Shown one piece after another: positions 15,946-22,010 of a stretch of 22,010 bases of DNA; within the stretch, counting starts at the first letter, position 1; each line of letters starts with the position of its first letter. The stretch comes from JBNKDD01 sp050288085 (GTDB lineage Bacteria; Chloroflexota; Anaerolineae; Aggregatilineales; UBA3940). The stretch spans positions 1 through 22,010 of the forward strand of contig JBNKDD010000066.1 in assembly GCA_050288085.1 (NCBI GenBank), read 5' to 3'. The position numbers were made by a program, and so were the translations under genes. The notes beneath the pieces were generated by a model, which saw only the letters and a program-made list of their open reading frames with translations, was not told the DNA's origin and ran no database searches.

Positions 15946-16662
15946 CTACGAATGGTTATTGGTCTTGAATGCCTCGTCCGGGATGATCGCTTCGAGGTCA
16001 ACGCCGTGCCGGGTGCGCATCCGTTCCGCCTGGATGATCGTTTCGATCTGGGCCACCGTCTGATCCAACTGTCCGTGCTGGTTAAAGACCAGGTAATCGA
16101 AGTCCTTTGCGGCGCGGATTTGTTCGCGGGCGGTTTCCATCCGGTGATTGAGGTTCTCGGCATCCATGTGTTCATCCGGGCGATTGCGGATACGTTCCAG
16201 CAGTGCTACCGGTTCCGCCGTCACAAAAACGCTGATGCAGTCAGGGACACGGGCTTTTAACCGGTACATCCCGTGAATGTCCACCTCGGCGATCACCAGG
16301 TGAATCTCCGGTGGAATGCCCACATAAATATCGGTGGGCATACTGTATAGATGTCCCGCCCCATAGACATCATGCCCGGCAGTTTCTGCGTCAGCTTCCA
16401 TCAGTGCTCCGTCCAGCGCCAGCTCCCGGAACTGCTCCCGGCTCACAAAAAAGTACTGCGCCCCTTCAACCTCATCCTCGCGGGGTTCGCGGGTGGTGTA
16501 GGTGCGCACGCGGGCCATTTCATTATCATGGTTTGTCAGTATCTTCTTTATGATGGTATTCTTACCCACACCGGACGGCCCAGAGATGACAAACAATAAG
16601 CGGGGAATGTATCCGGTGGTTTGCTGAATGACCCGTTCAACGTCTGTTAGATTTTTCGTCAT
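15946..16662 (-). CDS. Guanylate kinase-like protein
   Basis: Guanylate kinase phosphorylates GMP to GDP. This 238-aa protein has a P-loop GPSGVGKN (28-35). The GMP-binding segment is TTREPRED (56-63), with the family's FFVSREQF at 71-78. DIHG stands in place of the usual DVQG (~128-131), and a C-terminal helix follows. Several family features differ: the YGT(S) motif is YGAG (100-103), the segment before it is unusual, and there are ~15 extra residues at each end compared with the ~205-aa norm. It may therefore be a divergent Gmk or a relative acting on another nucleotide. ATG 16662 is preferred to an in-frame GTG at 16680, because the GTG lies directly beside the probable promoter and lacks a ribosome binding site. 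The MBL hydrolase follows in the same operon. Confidence 0.75.
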   Translation of the reverse strand: MTKNLTDVERVIQQTTGYIPRLLFVISGPSGVGKNTIIKKILTNHDNEMARVRTYTTREPREDEVEGAQYFFVSREQFRELALDGALMEADAETAGHDVYGAGHLYSMPTDIYVGIPPEIHLVIAEVDIHGMYRLKARVPDCISVFVTAEPVALLERIRNRPDEHMDAENLNHRMETAREQIRAAKDFDYLVFNQHGQLDQTVAQIETIIQAERMRTRHGVDLEAIIPDEAFKTNNHS

Positions 16663-16699
16663 GTTCGCTATCTGCCTCACGAGGGGATGATCTAAAGAG

Positions 16700-16705
16700 A
16701 TTATA
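16700..16705 (-). promoter_or_regulatory. -10 element for the leftward operon
   Basis: The minus strand reads GGGGTATAATCTC, a consensus TATAAT 37 bp before the ATG at 16662. No good -35 is present at 16-18 bp; the sequence there is AT-rich and overlaps one arm of the inverted repeat at 16711-16751. This suggests activator or repressor control at that site. Confidence 0.45.
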
Positions 16706-16710
16706 CCCCA

Positions 16711-16751
16711 AAGTAAATCACATAAAGCTCAAAGGGATATGTGATTTACTT
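16711..16751. promoter_or_regulatory. Perfect 14-bp inverted repeat in a divergent promoter region
   Basis: The left arm AAGTAAATCACATA (16711-16724) and the right arm TATGTGATTTACTT (16738-16751) are exact complements around a 13-nt loop. It lies between the divergent guanylate-kinase-like and nucleotidyltransferase genes, just upstream of the leftward TATAAT. An operator for a dimeric regulator is the simplest reading. TGTGA within the arm is reminiscent of CRP/FNR half-sites, but the half-site spacing does not fit one such site. Confidence 0.5.
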
Positions 16752-16787
16752 CAAACACCAGATAATTTTCAGGAGAGCGCCAAAAGT

Positions 16788-17777
16788 ATGAAAGTTATAA
16801 TTCCCATGGCCGGTTATGGCAAAAGGCTGCGTCCCCAAACCTACAGCCGCCCCAAGCCGCTGATCAACGTTGCCGGACGCCCCATGTTAGCACATCTACT
16901 GGATTCGCTTCAGGGATTAGACATTGACGAGTACATCTTCATCGTGGGTTATCTGGGTGAACAGATTGAGGAGTTCATCTCAGATAACTATGATGTGAAG
17001 GCCTCATTTGTCGTTCAAGAAGAACTGATCGGACAGGCCCACGCTATTTACCTCACCCGCCATTTATTGGGTGGCCCGGCGGTTGTCCTGTTTTCAGACA
17101 CCCTGTTTGAGGCCGATTTGAGCGTGATCAATTCCACCAATGCCGATGCTGTTGTTTTTACCAGGGAAGTCGAAGACCCCCGCCGGTTTGGTGTCACCGT
17201 GCTGAACGATGAAGGCCGGGTGGTGCAGTTTATCGAGAAACCCGACGGTATGGAACACCGGCAGGCCGTGATCGGGCTGTATTATGTCCGGGATTCGCAG
17301 CACATGATCCGGGCTATCGAAACCCAGATGCAGCGTAAACAGATGACCAAAGGCGAGTTTTTCCTGGCTGATGCCTTCCAGATCATGATCGAGGAGGGAG
17401 CCGATTTCCGCACCCAGACCACCGATGTCTGGTTGGACTGTGGCAAACCCGAAACTGTCCTGGAAACCAACCGCTATCTGTTGGAGCATGGATCGGATAA
17501 CAGTGAAACCATTCAACAGAATGGGATTACCATCATTCCACCGGTCTATATCGATCCCAAGGCCAAGATTAATCACGCCATCATTGGGCCTTACGCCACC
17601 ATCTCCGCCAATTGTGAGATTAGCTATAGCATCATCCGTGATTCGATTGTTGATCGGTGTGCTACCGTTCACCACAGCATGCTCGATAAATCGTTGATCG
17701 GCCAGGATGCTTTCGTCGCCGGTCGTTATCGTACCCTGAACGTCGGCGATATGTCCTCGATAGATTTTGGTGGTTAG
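16788..17777 (+). CDS. Sugar-phosphate nucleotidyltransferase
   Basis: This 329-aa enzyme should join a sugar-1-phosphate to an NTP to make a nucleotide sugar. The signature GYGKRLRPQTYSRPKPL runs from residue 9, with the catalytic Arg and Lys of the NTP-transferase fold. FSDTLF (~102) holds the metal-binding Asp. VVQFIEKPD and DVWLDCGKPE are typical of RmlA/GlmU-type proteins. The last ~90 residues are hexapeptide-like repeats (INHAIIGPYATISANCEI) forming a short left-handed beta-helix, as in the RmlA-long/GCD1-like group. Sugar and nucleotide cannot be fixed from sequence. The ribosome binding site AGGAG is at 16771-16775, about 12 bp before the ATG. The aminotransferase follows 14 bp later. 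A supply role for the membrane glycosyltransferases nearby is possible. Confidence 0.85.
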   Translation: MKVIIPMAGYGKRLRPQTYSRPKPLINVAGRPMLAHLLDSLQGLDIDEYIFIVGYLGEQIEEFISDNYDVKASFVVQEELIGQAHAIYLTRHLLGGPAVVLFSDTLFEADLSVINSTNADAVVFTREVEDPRRFGVTVLNDEGRVVQFIEKPDGMEHRQAVIGLYYVRDSQHMIRAIETQMQRKQMTKGEFFLADAFQIMIEEGADFRTQTTDVWLDCGKPETVLETNRYLLEHGSDNSETIQQNGITIIPPVYIDPKAKINHAIIGPYATISANCEISYSIIRDSIVDRCATVHHSMLDKSLIGQDAFVAGRYRTLNVGDMSSIDFGG

Positions 17778-17791
17778 AAAGCAAATAAAAC

Positions 17792-18952
17792 ATGCGCAAT
17801 TTTGTATCAGAGCGGGCACAAAGTATCCCACCCTCTGGCATCCGCAAGTTTTTCGATATCGCCGCTACAATGGATGATGTCATCTCATTGGGCATTGGCG
17901 AGCCGGATTTCGTTACCCCAGAGCCGCTTGTTCATGCGGGTATCCATTCGCTCGAAGAAGGGCATACCCACTATACCTCCAATGCGGGGATCATAGAGCT
18001 GCGAGAGCGGCTCAGCCTCCATCTTGAAGACCTGTATGGGATAGGCTACCACCCGGTAGATGAACTGTTGATCACCGTGGGGGCATCGGAGGCCGTTTAC
18101 CTGGCCTTAAACGCCATCATTAACCCCGGTGATGAGGTGATTGTTCCCCAGCCGTCTTTTGTCTCTTACGTCCCAGAGGTGATATTGGCCGGAGGGAAGG
18201 CGGTCACTGTACCGACCAGTGTTGAACATGACTTTCAGGTCACGGGTGCAGAGATCGAAGCCGCTATCACCGACCGGACCAAGGCTATCCTGATCAGCTA
18301 CCCCAACAACCCGACCGGGGCGGTTATGTCCCGCGAACGGTTGATGGAGGTTGCTGCCGTCGCAGAGAAATACGACCTGCTGATCATATCCGATGAGATT
18401 TATGACCAACTGGTCTATGGCATTGAGCATATCTGTTTTGCTACCTTGCCGGGGATGCGTGATCGCACCGTCACCCTGGGTGGATTCTCAAAGAGCTATG
18501 CGATGACCGGCTGGCGGATCGGCTATGCAGCGGCCTCGGAACCAATTCTGCAAGCGATGGGTAAGATTCACCAGTACACCATCATGTCCGCTCCGACTAC
18601 CGCCCAGATTGCCGCGCTGGCTGCGCTCGAAAAGGGCGAGCCTTTTGTCGAAGAGATGCGAAGCAGGTATGATCGACGCCGCCGGTTGATCGTGGATGGA
18701 TTGAACGACCTCGGCCTGGCGACCTTCGAGCCGCGTGGTGCATTCTACGCTTTCCCATCGATTGCGGTATCCGGCATGGACGAATATCAATTTGCCGAAA
18801 AACTTTTAGAAGAAGAACAGGTCGCCGTCGTGCCCGGCAGTGCGTTTGGGGCAAGCGGTGCGGGCTATGTACGCTGTTCGTATGCCACCGCCTACGAGAA
18901 AATCGAACAGGCTTTAGAGCGTATGCGGCGCTTTGTGCAGCGTCATGGTTGA
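17792..18952 (+). CDS. Class I/II pyridoxal-phosphate aminotransferase
   Basis: This 386-aa enzyme is an aspartate/aromatic-type aminotransferase (fold type I) that moves amino groups between an amino acid and a 2-oxo acid in the cytosol. The PLP lysine is Lys234 in GGFSKSYAMTGWRIGY. Other cofactor contacts are PNNPTG (171-176), SDEIYD (200-205) and GASE (97-100). GIGEPDF near residue 35 contacts the substrate. The length is normal for the family. It lies 14 bp after the nucleotidyltransferase, with no strong ribosome binding site, which suggests translational coupling or read-through. Which amino acid it uses cannot be told. There is no sign that it is a sugar (DegT-type) aminotransferase. 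Confidence 0.88.
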   Translation: MRNFVSERAQSIPPSGIRKFFDIAATMDDVISLGIGEPDFVTPEPLVHAGIHSLEEGHTHYTSNAGIIELRERLSLHLEDLYGIGYHPVDELLITVGASEAVYLALNAIINPGDEVIVPQPSFVSYVPEVILAGGKAVTVPTSVEHDFQVTGAEIEAAITDRTKAILISYPNNPTGAVMSRERLMEVAAVAEKYDLLIISDEIYDQLVYGIEHICFATLPGMRDRTVTLGGFSKSYAMTGWRIGYAAASEPILQAMGKIHQYTIMSAPTTAQIAALAALEKGEPFVEEMRSRYDRRRRLIVDGLNDLGLATFEPRGAFYAFPSIAVSGMDEYQFAEKLLEEEQVAVVPGSAFGASGAGYVRCSYATAYEKIEQALERMRRFVQRHG

Positions 18953-19331
18953 GTTGAGCCGTATATAGCTTTTCTATTGGAATTACATAATTGATCGGTA
19001 GTGGGTGGGGCACATCGATGTGTGCCAGAACAGACATAGATGTGCCCCTGCTTTTGCCGGAGAAGATGCTTTTGGTACGCAACCTGATGGACAATGTAAC
19101 CCTTTTTCTCATACTTCTAAGCAGTATACGAAGCTCTGTAGTAACCATCCTCACTCCATGAGGGTTTGCCGCCATCTTGCCAACAGGGGCGATGGGGCAC
19201 ATAAATTCCCATCGAGCCGTTTAAGTAATAACCATACCAAATTTTTCAATCTGAAAATAAAGCGTCTCTATATCTGTACTCGCGTTGAAGTTAAACCGGT
19301 ATAGCGCGCTATGTAAGGTGTTTTGTTGTTT
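18953..19331. other. 379-bp noncoding stretch with an inverted repeat
   Basis: I see no credible gene. The first 100 bp hold the compound palindrome at 18998-19048. Further on, CGATGGG (19190-19196) pairs with CCCATCG (19208-19214) around 11 nt. The motif GGGGCACAT of the first element recurs at 19194-19202. The remainder is AT-richer than the genes. A promoter for the next gene should lie here, but no clear one stands out. Confidence 0.5.
18998..19048. repeat. Compound palindromic repeat (copy E)
   Basis: GTAG at 18998 is followed by GGGGCACATC (19007-19016), which pairs with GATGTGCCCC (19039-19048). Nested inside is the 12-bp palindrome CACATCGATGTG (19011-19022), so two alternative hairpins are possible. 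It sits 45 bp after the aminotransferase stop. TGCTTTT follows the right arm, so it might also end the transcript. Confidence 0.5.
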
Positions 19332-21515
19332 ATGAAAGGTAATATACGCTATTGGCTGCCTCTGGTTGGTTTATATCTGGCTGCCAGTTTAATGTACAAC
19401 CTGTCTTTTCCCATCCTTGAGGGATCGGATGAGCCTTTTCATTATGGTTACATCGAACAGTTAAGGCGTGGTGAAGGACTGCCGGACCCGACACGCGCAC
19501 ATGAAAACCTGGCCGAGTATGAATCTTCTCAGGCTCCCTTATATTACCTGACCACAGCGGCGGTCTTGCGCCTGGTACCCGGAATCCCGGATTGGAACGG
19601 GGAACGTACTATTAACCTCTGGTTTGGTGGACAGCCCGCGAAAAATGATAATCGGAATATCTGGCTGCATGACCTCGACAGCCCACAGGAACGTTTCACC
19701 GGGCTGGCACGTGGCGTTCGGATCGCCCGGTTTATGTCGATGCTGTACGGCCTGTTGGCGGTTCTGGCTGCCTACTGGTTGACTCAAGAAGTAATCGACG
19801 GCCCTCCCTGGCTGCCGGTCGTATCGGCGGCATTTGTTGCTTTTAACCCGCAGTTTCTCCAGATCACTGCCGTAACAGAAAACGATGCAGCAGCAGCAGC
19901 GTTGGTTGGATTGACGNNNNNNNNNNNNNNNNNNNNNNNNNNNNNNNNNNNNNNNNNNNNNNNNNNNNNNNNNNNNNNNNNNNNNNNNNNNNNNNNNNNN
20001 NNNNNNNNNNNNNNNNNNNNNNNNNNNNNNNNNNNNNNNNNNNNNNNNNNNNNNNNNNNNNNNNNNNNNNNNNNNNNNNNNNNNNNNNNNNNNNNNNNNN
20101 NNNNNNNNNNNNNNNNNNNNNNNNNNNNNNNNNNNNNNNNNNNNNNNNNNNNNNNNNNNNNNNNNNNNNNNNNNNNNNNNNNNNNNNNNNNNNNNNNNNN
20201 NNNNNNNNNNNNNNNNNNNNNNNNNNNNNNNNNNNNNNNNNNNNNNNNNNNNNNNNNNNNNNNNNNNNNNNNNNNNNNNNNNNNNNNNNNNNNNNNNNNN
20301 NNNNNNNNNNNNNNNNNNNNNNNNNNNNNNNNNNNNNNNNNNNNNNNNNNNNNNNNNNNNNNNNNNNNNCACTGGGTGATCGAACATAGAATCAAAGTTC
20401 AGGAAGAGAAGACTCATTTTGTCCTTTTGTTACTGATTGCAAGCTCGGCAGTCATGACTATTGTGATGTATATCCGGCTTCAGCAGACATTTAGCTTTGC
20501 CTGGGGGCGGCATTTACTGCCGAGCGTAACGGCTTTTGGAACCTTAACTGCCCTGGGTTTATATCATCTATGGCCGCACCGGGCGCGGCTGCTGGGGCAG
20601 GCAGTGACGGCCTTTCTCGTGGAGTATGCATTCTACATCCCGGTGCTGGTATTGCTGCCCGCTTACCTGCCGCCGCGCGTTGCTGATTTGCCCCCGCTGA
20701 CCGAGCAGCTGGACTGGCAATACGGGGACGTGGTCAAGCTGGTTGGTTATCAGATCGACTCGCGGGTAATCCAACCCGATCAGGACAAGTTTGTAACCCT
20801 CTGCTGGGAAACCCTGAGTAGTGTGGATATTGACTATGCCTTCGCGCTGCAATTTGTTGGGCCGAAGGAGCAGTTAGTCGGGGCAAGGGATTCTCATCAT
20901 GGGTTGGGGCGCTACCCCTCATCGGCCTGGCGCGAGGGGGATATCTTCTGTGACCGGGTTCGGGTAGGCGTTGCACCCGATCTGGCACCGGCCCAAATCT
21001 ACCAGATTGTCGTTGCCGTTTACGACCCGGTGACGGGCGAAAAGCTCCCGGTCACCGGGCCGGATGCGCAGCCTGCACCGACCTTTGCCGGGTGGGTGAA
21101 AGTCCCGCCGCAAGGATACATCCCTGAGCAAGCGATCTTATTCGATGAGGATATCCGGTTTGCCGACCAGATAGTGTTGAGAGGGTACCAATTCACGGGC
21201 AATCGTGATCTTATCCTTTACTGGGAAGCTCTGGCTGCTGTGCCGGGGGATTATACGGTGTTTGTTCATATAGTGGATGAGGCTGGCAGCATTATTGCCC
21301 AGGTCGATGGGCCGCCGCGCAGTGGACAGTATCCGACCTGGGTATGGGAAGCTGGGGAGATCATCGAAGACTTCCGCCAGGTTGACCTTCCGGTTGGGGC
21401 TCATCGTATCCTGGTTGGATTATATGAGCCTGCGACCGGTGAGCGGATTCCGGTTTTTAATGGTGAGGACAACTTGCCGGATAATGCGGCGGAACTGCCA
21501 ATACCTTATAGATAA
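19332..21515 (+). CDS. Polytopic membrane protein (DUF2142/ArnT-like) with two C-terminal beta-sandwich repeats; contains an N gap
   Basis: About 727 aa if the gap length is right. The N-terminus has a membrane helix and then PILEGSDEPFHYGYIEQL, an early acidic loop motif seen in DUF2142 and GT-C glycosyltransferase-like proteins. Further helices appear before the gap (MSMLYGLLAVLAAYWL) and after it (FVLLLLIASSAVMTIVMYI; TAFLVEYAFYIPVLVLL). The soluble tail carries two related beta domains, LVGYQID... (nt ~20740-21050) and LRGYQF... (nt ~21177-21460), homologous to the last domain of the protein at 60-2327. The frame is consistent on both sides of the 453-N run. ATG 19332 is preferred over TTG 19323, with AAGGTG upstream as a weak ribosome binding site. 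A role in cell-surface glycan assembly is likely, but the substrate is unknown. Confidence 0.7.
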   Translation: MKGNIRYWLPLVGLYLAASLMYNLSFPILEGSDEPFHYGYIEQLRRGEGLPDPTRAHENLAEYESSQAPLYYLTTAAVLRLVPGIPDWNGERTINLWFGGQPAKNDNRNIWLHDLDSPQERFTGLARGVRIARFMSMLYGLLAVLAAYWLTQEVIDGPPWLPVVSAAFVAFNPQFLQITAVTENDAAAAALVGLTXXXXXXXXXXXXXXXXXXXXXXXXXXXXXXXXXXXXXXXXXXXXXXXXXXXXXXXXXXXXXXXXXXXXXXXXXXXXXXXXXXXXXXXXXXXXXXXXXXXXXXXXXXXXXXXXXXXXXXXXXXXXXXXXXXXXXXXXXXXXXXXXXXXXXXXHWVIEHRIKVQEEKTHFVLLLLIASSAVMTIVMYIRLQQTFSFAWGRHLLPSVTAFGTLTALGLYHLWPHRARLLGQAVTAFLVEYAFYIPVLVLLPAYLPPRVADLPPLTEQLDWQYGDVVKLVGYQIDSRVIQPDQDKFVTLCWETLSSVDIDYAFALQFVGPKEQLVGARDSHHGLGRYPSSAWREGDIFCDRVRVGVAPDLAPAQIYQIVVAVYDPVTGEKLPVTGPDAQPAPTFAGWVKVPPQGYIPEQAILFDEDIRFADQIVLRGYQFTGNRDLILYWEALAAVPGDYTVFVHIVDEAGSIIAQVDGPPRSGQYPTWVWEAGEIIEDFRQVDLPVGAHRILVGLYEPATGERIPVFNGEDNLPDNAAELPIPYR
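19917..20369. other. Assembly gap (453 N)
   Basis: A run of unknown bases inside the membrane protein gene. Its length is divisible by three and the reading frame continues in register, so the estimate may be accurate. The missing ~151 residues would hold most of the central membrane helices. Confidence 0.99.
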
Positions 21516-21516
21516 A

Positions 21517-22010
21517 TCAAAACAAAATAACAGAATTGGGCGGAGGCCCATACCTGTCCATAAAATTGCTCTCGAACAGGTTCTCGTTCAGAAAGGTCTC
21601 GAAATCGCCCACCAGTTGGTTGAAATCGCGATAGCAATGGTTGTGGCTGATAGCCTCGCGAGCTAAGGCCCAGATATGTTCTTGCGGGTTCAGTTCGGGG
21701 CAAGCGACCGGGAAGAACATGGTGTGTAAACGGTCGTTGTCCGCCACCACTTCCCGCACAGCAGCTCCCTGATGCCACGGAGCGCGGTCGAGCAGGAGTA
21801 AGATAGTATGGGTTGGAAACAACACCAGCAAGACTCGGATGAAATCAGCCGTTACCTGACTGGTCTGCTCCAAGGCGGGCAGCGCAATTTCGCGACCACC
21901 CCGTACATCCAATGCCCCATAAAAGTGAACCTGGTCGCGCTGAGCGCTCAACCGCACAACAGGCGGCTGTCCTTTGGGAGCCCATACTCGGGTGAGGGTC
22001 GCTTGATAAT
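21517..22010 (-). mobile_element. IS630-family transposase, C-terminal DDE domain (runs off the right edge)
   Basis: The leftward frame is open to the window edge. It encodes the DDE_3 catalytic domain of an IS630/Tc1-mariner-type transposase: RVWAPKGQPP near the start, then HFYGALD, the second catalytic Asp in LLLLDRAPWH and the catalytic Glu in CPELNPQEHIWA. The first Asp and the helix-turn-helix part lie beyond the window. Translation ends RYGPPPNSVILF at a TGA (21517-21519). A GTG at 21957 exists in frame but homology continues upstream of it, so it is not the start. Its stop is 1 bp from the stop of the convergent membrane-protein gene. That leaves no room for a normal IS end outside both genes, so the end of the element probably overlaps the membrane-protein gene's 3' end. 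Confidence 0.85.

Noticed and set aside
19005..19304. 99-codon + strand frame between the aminotransferase and the membrane protein
   Set aside because: It begins inside palindromic repeat E, has no ribosome binding site and has an unprotein-like composition with no motifs.
1..22010. CRISPR array, tRNA or rRNA genes
   Set aside because: No regularly spaced direct repeats, and no tRNA-like cloverleaf or rRNA core sequences were seen on either strand.

Overview
The window reads as a chromosomal stretch from a GC-rich bacterium, most plausibly a Chloroflexota (Anaerolineae-like) metagenome assembly. This placement is an inference. It rests on two ArnT/PMT-like membrane proteins with long C-terminal beta-sandwich repeats and on short GTAG-headed palindromes scattered between genes, both of which I associate with that phylum. 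A run of 453 N's (19917-20369) shows it is a scaffold.

The core (about 2.38-14.85 kb, all + strand) is a molybdenum hydroxylase locus. In order it holds: a [2Fe-2S]+Mo-binding fusion resembling selenium-dependent xanthine dehydrogenases; an unrecognised 148-aa protein with its own possible promoter; an XdhC-type maturation factor; a FAD-binding subunit fused to a second [2Fe-2S] subunit; a small two-helix membrane protein; a 576-aa protein with a nucleoside-phosphorylase-like C-terminal half; a second, separate Mo-binding subunit; YqeB; and a fusion of YqeC with the molybdopterin cytidylyltransferase MocA. YqeB, YqeC and MocA beside such hydroxylases are the established genomic marker of selenium-dependent molybdenum hydroxylases, where labile selenium sits on the Mo cofactor rather than as selenocysteine. 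The likely substrates are purines or other N-heterocycles, and the phosphorylase-like gene could feed free base to the hydroxylases. That link is inferred from position only.

Downstream is a 267-bp intergenic region packed with perfect small hairpins. It is followed by a leftward pair (a divergent guanylate-kinase-like gene, then a metallo-beta-lactamase-fold hydrolase) and a rightward pair (sugar-nucleotide nucleotidyltransferase, then class I aminotransferase). The two pairs share a divergent promoter region with a perfect 14-bp inverted repeat. After a 379-bp noncoding stretch comes a second membrane protein, interrupted by the N gap. Its stop codon almost touches that of a convergent IS630-type transposase, which runs off the right edge.

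The left edge holds the C-terminal part of the first membrane protein. Its N-terminal half is absent and the first ~60 bases look like a repeat. The two membrane proteins flanking the window share a homologous C-terminal domain.
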